The notes beneath the pieces were generated by a model. The model was not told where the DNA came from and did not search any database. It saw nothing but the letters and a program-made list of their open reading frames with translations. The translations under genes and the position numbers were made by a program. From contig NC_089981.1 of assembly GCF_036417845.1 (NCBI RefSeq), positions 66,987,268-67,051,267 on the forward strand: a DNA stretch of 64,000 nucleotides, given 5' to 3'. Shown here piece by piece: positions 40,601-53,610 of the stretch (its first letter is position 1; the number at the start of each line of letters is the position of its first letter). Source of the stretch: Apteryx mantelli (Eukaryota; Chordata; Aves; Apterygiformes; Apterygidae).

Positions 40601-41477
40601 TTCGCCCGTATGGGTAAACAAATCTTTTACCTAAATAAATGTTTTAAATACATGCTCTTTAAAGAAAACTGCTGAGACTCTGTCTCACACAAAAACTACC
40701 ATCTTATTCTCTAAACAAGTTTATACTAGTGATAGAAAATAAAAATCAAAAAACCAAGAGCATATCGTTGTTCTTAGTGGCAAGTTAAAAACCAGAATCA
40801 GACAGAATAAATTCACATCAAGCATCCATATCAATGAGGTAATAAATCCACTTCAAGATTTCACACAAAACCCAAAAGATCAATTACATACAACACAGGA
40901 AAATTATTCGAGTTCTCTACAAAAATTTGGCAGCATTAGGCAAATGAATACAGATGCTAAGTATTGATTGGAAAAATAATTTATTTTTTAGTTTACAAAA
41001 ATGAGAACATTTCATGTTACACTTTAAATTATGAGTAATACTAACTTTGATCCCACAAAGGTACTAAGTATCTCCTGAGATGCAATAAACATTTACAACC
41101 TTGCTTTCAGGAATAGGTTGGAATAAGCCCCAAGTCAGCAAAAAGTAATGAAGATTGACATTTTTGTTACTGTTTCATTGGCTAACATTTTATATTCTGA
41201 TTGTAGGAAGTAGGTACAAATGTTGAAATTAAATTAACACATGAAGTTTTCAGGTAGATCCTTAACCAAACTTAAACATAAAGACATCGGTGGACACAAC
41301 ATCAAGACATGAGTTTGCAGTAACATACTCAAAGCATGGTACACAGCTTTCATATACTTTGTATTGTAATCACTTTACATATCTCCACATTTATGACATT
41401 TTGTTTTGTATTTATGTTTGATTTTATTTATGCTATTGATTCTGGCTTAAAATTTCCAGAATCCATAGGTATATGTA

Positions 41478-41540
41478 TACTGAAGTCAATGGAGTCACAC
41501 AACAATAAGACTAGTGTGACGCATGAATCAGACCTCACAC
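41478..41540 (+). repeat. Fragment of an amniote interspersed repeat
   Basis: tactgaagtcaatggagtca followed by actagtgtgacgcatgaatc and agacc resembles a motif common in sauropsid interspersed repeats (gaagtcaatggagttacacc ... actggtgtaagtgag). Family not assigned. Confidence 0.35.
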
Positions 41541-44500
41541 ATAACCGAGTATCTACAAACTTCCACAGGTTGACAAGGATCCGTGCTTAGGAATAATATG
41601 GAAGCAAATTTCTCCTTTTATACTTCCACAACATTTTGTTCCCAGACCTGTGTTATTCTGAAAATGCAATTGTAGATATAGTTTTATATGCATCCATGCA
41701 CCTCACAGAAAGTAATAGTCAAGCAGTAGTTTAAGTCATTATGTAATTCTCAAGACAGCTAAGATTTATTTTTCCTAAAGATGGCAGCTAACGGAAAAAT
41801 TGGAGTGAAACCACCTTGGAACAAGTGAGCTTGGAGCAAAATTGTCATATGACAAAAAAAGTTAAAAGACTTGCTGTAGAAGTTGGAGGATATCTGATAA
41901 GTAGCTAAAAATGGTTTTATTTTGTGAGTTTTATTCAAAAAAAGTCTATCAATAGTGCTAGTATTTAGATGTAAGATATAATTAGCTTCAGCTACATATA
42001 AGAAAACTCTTATTATAGGTACCTGAATTTGTTGAAAAAAAAAGATGTGAAACTAAATATTTAATTGTGAGTGTGAAATTCAGCTCACGCATCTTATCTG
42101 ACAAACTATCCTTACTTTAGGAGGGTTTCATTATTTTGAAAATGCTGTAGTAACCAATATTAGAATGGAACAAAAAGCAGTAATATTTCTGAAATTTTCA
42201 ACTTTCATCAGTTTGTATTGAGAATATTTAGAAGTACAGTGGTTTTTGTTATACAATTAAATTTGCTTTAGTCTTCCTGAAAAATAAAAGTACCTATACA
42301 AGAGTCCAAATGAACCCCAAACCCCATGTATCAGATTTTGAAAAAATTGTCTAAAATAAAAAATGAAGTAATGCTGAATTATGCCAAATTATTGCAGTCT
42401 GCTACGACAGTATTTAGATAAGATAATGGATTTTTCAATGCATTTTATATATTTGTTTGCTCACCAGACCAACGTATACTTATTGTATGTGTTGAAAATA
42501 TTCCTCCATCCTTTTTTTAAGCTCAGTGTGAAATCCTAACTCCACTGATATTAGAGACAAGGCCTCTGCTATCTTCAGTGAAGCCTGAATTTCTATAGCA
42601 CAAAGGATGTCACAATGTAGGATCACACATGTTTATGCATGTTTATGAAGATAAGAAACATGCATGTAATTATGTGAACAGGTCTAAATACGATGTCCAT
42701 GTACCTGCTAGAAGTCTGAACACATCTTTACATTTGGGAAATAAAATACATAGGAACCTACAATAATTCAGGTTACTTCAGTAATGTCAGCTTCAACATA
42801 CCATATCCAGAGTATTTTACTGTACAGGAATGAAAAGTAGCAGCATGTTTACACATACACACACACATATTCAAACTCATGAGAAAGGATAAATAAAATG
42901 CAAATTTAATACAGAAAAGATGGATACACATTTTTTAACAGAGATGTCCCTAACACTCTGCTGAGAGTTGAGTTTATATAGGAATGTGATCAGGGAAACT
43001 TTTATATTAAATCGGGACATGCAGTCCTTGCAAAAGCCTTTCAAGGACTTTATGTCAGAGAATAATTGCATGTTGAGGAATTTCATTCTACCATGCCTCT
43101 CTCCATTACATTAACAGGTGCAAAGAGGTTAAGAGGTATTAAAGCCATCTCTTCTCACTTTACACCAGTAGAGAGACATCCTGCACAAATATAATTCTTT
43201 TCTGGAATTTTGCAGATTCTTCAAGTCACTTTAGAGTGTACAAGCAGTGGCAAGAGTGGACTGTGAAATGTGATGTAACATGTGCAGCGTCACATGTATA
43301 GGAAGGCTGGGCAACTTGAGTTTGAGAATTTCCTAATCCAAATTCTTGATCACATGAGATTAACTTTGTTTCAGACTTAGAATATTAAATGTAAAAAACC
43401 ACTGTATTTTATTTGAATTAAATAAAAACAAAAAATCTGGAGGAAAACTACTCTTACACCAATTCACTCAATTAGCAGTGCTTGTAATGAGGTATCTGAA
43501 TTAGCTCCTTTTTTAGTCAATTAATTAAAAAGAAAGTGGCAATATATTATTTAAAAAAAAAGTTCTAGAACTCAAAAGTGACTAACTGAATTTTTCTCAC
43601 ACACTCCAAGAGAGGGGGGAAAAAAAAATTTCCAATAAGCACATACAGAAAATTCAGCTTCAGAAGTGACTCAGCTTCAAAAACAGTGATTTACAGAATG
43701 GACACTCTTGCAAAATTACCTACAGACTAAATGGTTGCTTTCTTCTGGTAATGTAATACTGAGGCAGGAATCTGAACATCTGATACATTTGTTAAAATAC
43801 ATTGGACTAGCCAGCCAGCACTCCATATATCAACCATCTTCAATGGAATTGTTTCAAGTTTTATATTCAGCGCACACTGCACATAACAGAGTTTCCTAAA
43901 GTATGGGACATTGTTAAGTATAAATCAAAGTGAGCAAGTCTCATAATAATAGATGCCATGAAATGGAGTTGATGTCTAGTGACTAATACATTCAGGGGCT
44001 TCAAAGACAGTCTATAAAAAAGGAGTTACTAAAGTTTAAGAAATGACTTGCACTCACAAAAAGTGAAAAGTGTTTCTTGACTTTGATATCAGATTTTTCT
44101 CCAAAAAGAACAGTTTATTCAACTTGTAGCAAAAATTCTGCCAACTTCATGATCCCTTCATGGCTGCATCTGTCTGGATGAGATGGTGCTGTCAGGGTTG
44201 CACCCAGCAGTGAAAGCTTCACTAAAAATGGTGCAATCATTGAGCTCCATACACCAAATAGCTTATGTCACAGACGCAAACTTTTCTCTTGGCCAGCAGT
44301 AAGCACAACTCATCTTAATCATTTTCCACACTGAGTACAAAACTGGGACACTGGTGGTTTCTGTGAAAAGCCTAATGCCAGAACATAAATTGGGATGGCT
44401 TCCAGCTTGATGTTTGTTTAACAATGCGAGCAACACAGAAATCCACATTTGCAGAATGATATTGGGATCATCTTTAGCAAATCTCAGCATCACTTTCCAG

Positions 44501-46362
44501 AAATATTTTAGATGCCAGCAATTGTTTCTACTGATGGTAATTTGATATTGACACCCTGAAGAAATATACATCATAATATGAGTTTTTAAGTTCCTATGCT
44601 AAGCACTTAGGCAGATCTCCTAAAACAGTTTGTAGCCTCTTTTCTGTCTGGAATCAATAATATTTCAAGGCTATTGCAGTGGTGTCCATCCTTTACTACT
44701 TTCCATTAAAAACTGATAGTAGAATGAATGGTAACATTTAAAAAATCTAGACAAACCTATTAAGATACAATTACTATTGCCTGTGGGATAATCTTTAAAA
44801 TTAAGCTGCCTGTGATCTGATGTTAGTCAATTTACCAAGTAGGCTTTATATTAGCAAAGAAATAGAGTGGCAAAATTCATATGAAAAGAGATTATGTTAT
44901 AGGAAAGCACTGCCTTCATCATACTGTCATTCCCTGGGCATATCAACTACTGAAATTATTAATGTAGGATAAGCGAAGAAGTGATGGTAGGTTAGTGGAC
45001 TGGCATCTTCTGACGTACTAGTGCAATGTAGATGACAGATGAGAAAAGCAGTCTAAGATTAAAACAATTTCAGTCTGAAGAGAGATGGAGTTAATAGAGA
45101 AAAAAGGAGCAAGTTCGGTACTTACTCAAGCAAAACACCCATTTTCTGGAATAAAGACAGCAGGATTAACGCTAAAGGAGTTATCTTTACACAGACCCTA
45201 TATTTAAATGTAATACTTAAATAAAAACATGTAACATCAGGCTCAAAAATATTTAGTTCCAAATAGCACCAAGTACGCAACTAAATAAATGACTAGAAAT
45301 TAAAAATTCATCACTGCATATTTTCTCAAGGCATATGATATTGCAGGTTTTGCATCTACTAATGCAAGAAAACCCCAACTCTCATTCTTACAGGCTGAGA
45401 AGTGTCAGATGTGTAAATTTAGCTTTAGAAACATGATAGTTATTGTCTTTAGTACAAATGATAGATGCTGGATGTTGCTGTATTTTAACCATAATAATCT
45501 CTTTCATTTTTGTTGTCAATATTCCCAGAGGCATTAAGATACTGATTTAAAAACCAAGGTTATCAGATTCTGCTTTGACATACTTCTGCGCACACTGCTA
45601 ATATTTTGTTCAGATTTAAAATCTAATTTAGTTCTGTACATAGGAAAGCATATAGTTCATACCCATAACAACCTAGACATGTTTACAGTAAAGGGTTCAG
45701 ATGAGTTGTGCTACAGGGGAAAATATTTCAGTATGTTAAAAAATAATTTATCCAAAATGGAATCTTATCTAGGGATCACTTTTATTTAGATGTAAATACT
45801 AGCTCAAAAGCAGATTTTAAATTAAGACAACAAGAAAAGTGTTCTGAAATTTTAATTTATTCATAACTTGCTTCTCATTCTTCCTACTACTAGTTTTTCC
45901 TCTACATCTGCTTCTAAATTCTACAACTAGATAAAAAGCACAGGAATTTGTGTGATGTCCTACTGCATATTCGTTTTTGACAAGCCTACATCCCCAGATA
46001 CTGGTCTGCAGCTCATACTGACTTCAGTGTCAATTACTTTTGAGAGAGGAAGACAGGGCTTGAAGAGAGATAAATATATTAGTAACACTTTTTTCAATAT
46101 AAAGAGTTTTACAGAAACATGGTAAAGTTTGACATAGGCAATGCACATAAGCTTATTAATGCATTCTTCTCAGTGTTATAGATATGAGAATGTATTCAGG
46201 CTTTGTACTACTAATTTTTTAGCCATAAAAATGAGTGTTACAACTATACCTACTTGTTTACTATCACAGTAATACTGGCATTTTCATTCATGAAAAATGC
46301 ATTCAGTGTTATATGGTACAGAGCCTATGCTTTGTAAGCCAAAGGAGAACTGATACGCAGAC

Positions 46363-46422
46363 TCCTTAGCTCAAGAGTGGATTTTAGAGACTATGAGAAT
46401 AGTATTTTGTTTGAGCTAAGGA
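46363..46422. repeat. 12-bp inverted repeat with 36-nt spacer
   Basis: TCCTTAGCTCAA at 46363-46374 and its exact reverse complement TTGAGCTAAGGA at 46411-46422. Confidence 0.9.
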
Positions 46423-48334
46423 ATTTTATCTTATTTACTTTGGTGGGATAGCTGGAAAAAGGACTAAGTGTGGCTGAGGTCTGAATGACCAAGAAACTGA
46501 ATATTAACTGAATATTATCTTCCATGAAAAATTTGAGAGGTAAATGTAAGAAAATTGCTTTGTTTTACATTGTGATTCAGTTCTGCTCCACTCCACAAGG
46601 GAAGCACACTGCTTCCTGCACTAAGTTCTCTTTTCATTTTGAAGTTTTTTCTTGGAATAATATAATTAGATAATAAAAATCAACTCCTTTGAATATTAAG
46701 TAATTGCCTTCTCAAAACTATTCAAGAACAAGTACTCTTATAGTCTGATGTAAAACAGCAAAGAACTGAAAGGCATTGTAAAACTGAAAAGTAATTCAAG
46801 TGTTGATTATTTGATGCTGAAATAAGGGATGCTGAACAGGGCCAGTGCGTCTTCTCCAAATTAATAAACCCATTACTGGAAGCACAAGATTGAATCACTG
46901 TAGTTCAGGACAGCATTTAAAAATATGGATGCCTGAAATTAGCTTGTTAAATCCATTATTTAGTACATACATATAAAGTAGCTTAATTTACCAAATATTG
47001 AACAGAACAAAGACACTAAACACCACTTGTATGTGTGATCCCACATTTTTTGATTATTGAAAACCGCTGCATTGTGCAAGAATGGAGGAATGGGTCATTA
47101 AAGGGTTAAAATTCAAAAGAAATCTGATGACCAAAAAGGACAGCAAATTTTAGGATCTGAAATATACAAAATGTTTTATACAAAAATTATCTGTTTTTCT
47201 ACTTTAAAAACTGAAACTGGTGAGAGGAATATTATTTCAGGCCAATATGGAAAAAATATTATTTCTTAAACCACAAAGGGACAGTTTCAAATACTGTCAT
47301 GAATGGAACTTTAGCGTTCAATAAAAAGGAAACAAAAATCACTCTGTAATATGAACCTCTATCAAAGGTGGAACAGAGACAAATATTATATGCTATCTGG
47401 ACTGCAGTGCCAAGAGGGTAAATTTAAGAAAGAATTTCCTGGCTTTAGAGACCAAAAGCCTACTCATTAAAAATTCCTTTTTTTGTGGTTTAATTTCTTC
47501 CCTTCCCTTCCCTCACCCTTTTAGAAAATTTGAGAGAGGAAATAAAACTCTACTGAAAACCCAATCACGTGGCCAAAGGCAAATATATCGAGCACTAAAC
47601 ATATTTAAGGAGTCTTACAGCCAGAATTCTTCACCTAGTAGTGATTTCTGTCCTGCATTGTATGAAAATTGATTCAATACTTGATGTAATAATGAGGGAG
47701 TTCAGACTGCTTATCCTCAGTTGTCAAATACAAAACAGTAGTGATACTGTTTTAAAGAAACACAGTTCAGATTTCCGAGGTTCAAGTGAGGAAAAAATGA
47801 ATAAATAAATAAAAGGGTAAGAATTAATATCAGATTTTTACAAATTTTTTTGGAAAAAGAGACGATACTATTTTTCAAAGTACTGCTTCTCAGCAGAGGT
47901 TCTTGGAGCTCAACCCACTTACCAACAGGCACTTCACATCTCAAAAACTGTTTCAGCTTCAGTTAAATGGGCTGGGCATACATTTATCCATCAGCAATCT
48001 ATGCATCAGTCACCTTTTTAAAAAGATCTCATTACAACATGATGTACTTTGAAAGCATGATTTACTGTACTATAAAATACTTTAAAATGACCTTTCTATA
48101 TTTTTTTAGCCATAATTTGTAGGTACCATAAAGTCTGCAAGTTGCTGACATTTTATTTTGCAATTATTTAACATTTCACCAGACAAACCAGCTAAAATAT
48201 TTTAAACACTCTATTTACAGCTGTGCTCTGATCTAATTAAAAAAAAAAATTACAAATGCTGGATACACTTAAAGTAAGTTTAGTTTATGGTAACTGTGGC
48301 CTGAGTTAAACACTACTTCTTGTTATCCATACTC

Positions 48335-48432
48335 TTTGTACACCATGACACAAACAGGTGTTTATTTGTCCAGCCTTCTCCACTGTAGACGATTATTTGT
48401 TTATTTTTTTGTTCTGGCCCTGTCGTTACTGT
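48335..48432 (-). terminator. Candidate short 3' UTR and poly(A) signal
   Basis: Downstream of the TGA on the minus strand there are two AATAAA hexamers, at 48405-48400 and 48366-48361. The second is followed by a GU-rich stretch (CTGTTTGTGTCATGGTGT) of the kind expected downstream of cleavage. This would give a 3' UTR of only about 70-90 nt. Longer 3' UTRs using sites further left cannot be excluded, because many TTTATT motifs occur on the + strand of this AT-rich DNA. Confidence 0.4.
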
Positions 48433-48602
48433 TCAGATCAGAAGAGATGGATGTTCCTGTTTTGCTTTCCTGACCTTCTGAATTAGCAGATGTGCCAGCA
48501 GTTTGCAAAAAGCCAGTGCCAGCACTACAATGCATAGCATTATGCACATACAGAAGGTAAGGAAAATATTTAAAACCAAAATAGAAAAATTTTCTATGGG
48601 AC
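48433..48602 (-). CDS. Terminal coding exon E: C-terminal membrane anchor of the same gene
   Basis: The minus strand shows acceptor caatttttcag followed by GT CCC ATA GAA and an open frame of 55 codons to a TGA at 48435-48433. The peptide begins PIENFSILVLNIFLTFCMCI and continues MLCIVVLALAFCKLLAHLLI, then QKVRKAKQEHPSLLI. Roughly 26 residues (ILVLNIF through ALAFC) are uncharged and strongly hydrophobic, followed by a basic tail of about 20 residues. This matches a single C-terminal transmembrane anchor, with the coiled-coil region presumably facing the cytosol (known for tail-anchored proteins; inferred here). The two-base phase start matches the one-base end of exons C and D. The overlapping frame ending NSNDRARTKK is also open but does not join upstream exons in phase. 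Confidence 0.75.
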
Positions 48603-49879
48603 CTGAAAAATTGTGAATAGCTGTTTTTATACAATAAAGTAATTTAAATGCATAGAAAATGCAAGCAAAATCAATTCAAGTTTTTCCCATTTCCTTTTCT
48701 GATTTTGATGTTCTTAGCAAAAAGTTGTGTTTGAAACAGGCTGAATACAAGAGGATTCTGTAAACTAAGTCCACTGTCTACAGAATCCACTGGGACTGCA
48801 AAATACTTCTTCAAGGGGAAAGAAAAGTCCCATTTTTAGGTGGCATATAATGACCTGGGAATTATGACCAATAGACCTTCAGGGCTTTAATAATAAAAAA
48901 GAGACACAGTGTTTCAGAAGGAATAGGCTCCCTAATATGAAAGAAGCTGACAAAACAGAATTGTTTCAATGGTGTTTGTGTTGCTACAGTGCTCTGACAG
49001 GTTTGGCCAATTTTTTAAGGCACATTAGTGCAAGAGAATAGAGCATAATCCCAGAAAACCTTTGGCCTACAAATTACATACAATATCACCAGAGTTTGTT
49101 AGTCTCTCTCTTGATGCTCTTTCACTTAAGTTTTTGGCAATAGATGAATAATTAAAGGTTGGTCACTGCTATAAGCAGACAGAATTACTACTATTTTAAA
49201 ACAAAAGAGTGGAATTCAATTTACCACAGAGAAAGTTGATGCGTTTTTGTAAAGCATTCTACTGCTTCCCTCTTTCTGCTTGTGACTTCATTTCATTGAC
49301 AGCAACATTAATGGGATCTTCCTTGGTGGCACTTATATCAAAAGGAACCATTTTTTTCATAAATGCTAGAAATAAGAGTCAGATGAAAAAAGTAATTAAA
49401 CATCTTCAGAGAAACATGTATGCTTTGCTGACTGGCCATGAATAGGTTTAATATCTATCATATATTTCATTATGTAATATTATAATACACACAACAGGCA
49501 ATATGATACAATAAATATTCAATATTAATGTTTCATTAATCAATTCAATAATAATCATTAATAATTAATATTAATGATGCTATGAACTGAGCAACAGAGA
49601 TTTATTTTTCTAGAGAAATAGTTTTTAATACTATATACTACTGATATGGCCAAGATAGCTTTCTTATGCAGAAGAAATGTAAACTTTTGCATTTTCTGAA
49701 ATTCAGTAATTCTACTAACACTTCATTTCCTTTTAGTTTTCCAGCATTTTTATTCAAATAATACAAAACAAACCACTCAGAAAATTCCTAAGGGAATACC
49801 TTCCCCAGTGGCATGGCCTAGAGTCAACAACTCACATTGAACAGGTGTTCATAGGATGCCATATGCTATATATTATATA

Positions 49880-49905
49880 TATACACACCTTTGCAGGTGT
49901 GTATA
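49880..49905. repeat. Perfect 11-bp inverted repeat, 4-nt loop
   Basis: TATACACACCT, loop TTGC, AGGTGTGTATA, flanked by AT-rich DNA in the last intron of the minus-strand gene. Confidence 0.95.
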
Positions 49906-52165
49906 AATATAATGCTTATTTCTAAATACATTATATTGTATCAAAATCTAGACAATATGAATTGACAAAAGATCTTATGATTAAGTGCTGCAGGAAATTA
50001 TGAATATACAAAAATCTAGCAATTATTTGACAAAAGGCAGAAATTAAGGGGAAGAAAGTGCATATCAATTCATACAATATACCTTTTTCTAATGACCTCA
50101 CCTATACCATAAAAGTGTAAGAAAAGTGGTCCTTCCTGATTGATTGTTATAAATACTCATAGTGCAATTTTTTGAATAGTCCAGTAAAATCTTAGCAGTA
50201 TATAACTGAAAGTCATGTAATGGGGAGCAAATCTTCACAGTTTAATTAGGAGTAGTGAGATGTTTTCACTTCCAGAAGGAAAATGAAATCACCATGCTTG
50301 GGACAAAAGTAAAAGCGTGAATTATCATTTTTCAGCATAAAGTTTTTAGTATTCACCTAGAACTATACTGTTGTATGCTCTTTAGACTGTACCTCCTTTC
50401 ACCGATACTCAAGCAAAAGCGAAAAATCACACAAAAGATTCATTGCCACACTAAACCCATTTGCAAAGTGATGATGCTTAGTTTTCAGTTATTCCAGGTC
50501 TTTATCACTGAACAGTCCTAGAAGGTTTTGTTCTAGAATGGTGTCCCACAGCATCATGATGTTACAATATATTATTCATTTTCATTATCTTACATATTTA
50601 TAAATCAGTCAATTCAAATAGTCTTAAGAGTTTATGAAAAAGTATATATAGAAGGATAAAGGAGGACACCAGTATACATTGCAGGGGATAACTGTCACAA
50701 CAATAAAAATCAACATTCAGGACAACTTGTTTTTATTCAACCATTACGCTATTCCTACTGTGTACCACATTGACACAAGCGTGTTGTATCTCACCAGAGC
50801 CAAAGGGTCAGAGAAGATTGTCATCCTAGCTGCAAAAGTTAGGAAGACTGGTGGCTATTTTCTTCTCCCTAAAGGCTCAGCTAAGGAAGTCCTGGAACAG
50901 AGATTCTCAACAACAATAGAAAGCCTGAAAGCCATATGGCTTCTGGGAAACCATCCAGGTTAAAACCTTGAAATTATGAACTGTACAAACAGAAAGGCAG
51001 GAACCAATTCACAAAACTAATGCAAAGCATCTGTAACTCTTGGGGCCTTTGTAATATAAAACTTAAGAAAAGTACAGTGGCCATGAAAAACAATTTCTGA
51101 GGATTATTCTTTAGATAACAACTAGTAGCTGATTTTTTAGACCAACCTTTTTGGTTTGATAATAATATAGACTGCAAACATGTCTACTGAATGCTTCCTT
51201 GTATAAAGTATTTTGTCAGTTAAATCTCTTCCTTTCTAAGAACATAGGTATAGAAATAAAAGTCCATTCCCACAGTATCTTTTAAAATAGCTTGTTATGG
51301 AAAAGTTGTCATAATCATAAAAATTAACCAGAAACATGAAGACCAGACATAAAACAGAATTCTAATTACTTTTCCTTTCAACTGCCTGCTGTATTGGCAA
51401 CTTTATACTAAATATATATATGGATGCAGATTGTTGTTCCCTCATTTCTGCCCCAGGGAATTTATTTAAGATGTTTCAATTCATTCTAACCTAAAGCACT
51501 TTAATTTGACATTTTAGGATGCCTATCAAAATGTACATGTAAAACTCAGAATACTCTCAGAATACTGAATGTAAATTTTATAATGCCTTGAGATTAGCTG
51601 AATCGGTAGGAAGAATTTCTGAGTAGTACTGCAGATGAAACTTTCCTGCATGCATCGGCTTGTGTAGTTAATAGAAACACTTGTAGCTTAATAGTGAACG
51701 TAGAAATACTGTACTGTTAGGTATGTCTACATATGTGCCTGATTATAGAGATCTCTACAAAATCATATGTTGTTATCCCTTAGACTTAGAAGTTAATAGA
51801 GAGACATTCATTTTAAGTAACAAAAGTCAAGGTTATTAGCCATAACACGAACACATTGGGTTATAGAGGGAAGCCATAGCAAACAATTAGATTTGTCCCC
51901 GGCCAATGATTCCCTTGAGCAGAATGTTTATCAGCACTACAGACAGGTTTCTACATGCTGAAGTAATACCTCTAAGCAAGGGAGATACTGTTTGACATAG
52001 GCTACCATCTTTTCTCAACAGTTACTGAAAGATTGTGATAGCAATCACCGAGCTATCTGAAAAACACCTCAGTTTCAAATTCCTTCCAACCTCAATTTGT
52101 TTCTAAATGATTGCACAGTCCCCCAATAAAAATTTGTGTCTAGGCAACCACTCAGATCAACCAAC

Positions 52166-52191
52166 CACACACACACACACACACACACACA
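52166..52191. repeat. (CA)13 microsatellite
   Basis: Uninterrupted CA dinucleotides, followed by a short A run, in the last intron of the minus-strand gene. Confidence 0.95.
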
Positions 52192-52384
52192 AAAAAGTTA
52201 TCCACACAACTGCACAAGTCTCCCTCAAGTCAGGAATATCTAGTTGGCTGAATATGGGAAAAAAGAAAAAATGGCGCTGATATGTCCAGATGGAATCACA
52301 GTTCTCTGACAGCTCACCTGCTCTTTACCCTGCATACCATGGAACAAAGCAGAAGATGAGAAATTTACATCCTATTTTTGTGTT

Positions 52385-52505
52385 GCCACTGAATGATAGG
52401 TGGCCTCAAGCAAGTCATTTAAACTCTAAGGTAAAGCTTACTTATGGATACAGATAATACTTACTTACTTCATAGCAAGCTCACCTGTACACTGTTAGCA
52501 ACCCT
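52385..52505 (+). mobile_element. MIR/CORE-SINE fragment in the last intron
   Basis: ggcctcaagcaagtcattta, aactctaagg, cagataatacttacttactt and catagcaagc follow the MIR order (ttgggcaagtcacttaacct, gataatactacctacctca). Confidence 0.5.
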
Positions 52506-53394
52506 GAGAGGCTTAAAACAGAATGAGATTAAACTTTCCAGAAACAGAGTTTTCTGAGGTATGTAGATTACATGTACATATAGGTGTAAATATTTTTTCT
52601 TTTTTATTTGTTTTGTTTTGTATTTTAACCCTTAAGAGCTTTGGAAAGGGCATGTTCTTGCAAAATTCTTTACTATATCCAGAGGTTTACGGAAGCATAA
52701 AGAAGAACCAATGAATCTATTTATTTATTTATCATTTAAACAACAATGTTTTTTTGAGCAAAACTGCTTATCATTAATTTGCATCTATTCTTACCTATTC
52801 CACTTATGCAACAGTGCTACCTCACCCATGTCCCCCCCTAGCTGCACCCTTCTTGCAATACATGCAGTTTTTGTACACATTCTGCAACATCTTCTTCCTC
52901 AGTAAAACTCGCTTTAGCCATCATTTCTCCTACGTGGAAAAGCAAAAGCTGCAGCTATTTTCAAGCTATACACAGTAGCTAGCCAATATACAAGGTACTG
53001 CCTGGAAAGCCAGCATATCAAATAGAAGAGATATTTGAGCTCTCAGTGGAGCTTTTCTTTTGTTAGGGTCATTAATTGGGTCTTTCTCCTGAAGCAGCTG
53101 TTTTTCACAAAATCACTAGCAGTTTAATTATCTTGGAGAATTCTACTTTTCTGTCAATTTTAACTGAAATTTGCTAAATAGTTCATAAGTTATTAAGGGA
53201 AGAAATGCCGAAGACAGATGGCATGATCACATGGATCTTATTTCTCTTGGGAACAAGCGTAAAATTGATTAAAAAGTACTAAAGTAATAAAGTCCTAGCA
53301 AGTTCCATTCAAGTTAAGCAATATAAAGATATTTGTAATATTTTAGGAACAATTATGCTGCATCGTTATATTTTAACAAGTTTTTGCAGTGCAA

Positions 53395-53610
53395 TCACAG
53401 AAAGTTGTTGTGTTTGGAAGAGAACTCTGGAGATCTAGTCCAGCATCCCTGCTTAAAGCAAGGTCAATTAGAGCAGATTGTTCAGGACCACGTTTAGTCA
53501 GGTTTTGAATACTTGCAAGTATAGAGACTCCACAACCTCTCTTGGCAACCTAGGTTTTGAATATTCCAAAGACGGACACTCCCCAGTCCCTCTGGGCTAC
53601 CTGTTCCAGA
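53395..53610 (-). mobile_element. Short CR1 LINE 3' fragment, minus orientation
   Basis: The + strand reads as the reverse complement of a CR1 3' end: gagatctagtccagcatccc, aggtcaattagagcagattg, ttcaggaccacgtttagtca, then ggttttgaatacttgcaagt, ctccacaacctctcttggca and gggctacctgttccag. This is the avian/crocodilian-type tail region. It sits in the last intron of the minus-strand gene and carries an internal duplication described under findings. Confidence 0.8.

Larger units (their letters stand above)
32971..48334. other. Non-coding sequence 3' of the minus-strand gene
   Basis: Mostly AT-rich with no supported exon. The longest open frame of the window (169 codons, minus, 34653-35162) lies here, but its composition, with many Leu, Phe, Ser and Cys scattered without motif, looks like chance. 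Alternative distal 3' UTR of the minus-strand gene could extend into its right part. Confidence 0.5.

Noticed and set aside
45126..45145. 20-nt minus-strand segment with strong acceptor (ctttattccag) and perfect gtaagt donor
   Set aside because: It lies downstream of the gene's stop codon and has no partner exon; such pairs occur by chance.
50679..50963. 94-codon + strand open frame
   Set aside because: Within the last intron of the minus-strand gene, with no splice support or recognisable motif.
52318..52329. 12-nt minus-strand segment with good acceptor (tatgcag) and donor (gtgagc) between exons D and E
   Set aside because: Inserting GGTAAAGAGCAG in the required phase creates TAA, ending translation before the membrane anchor.
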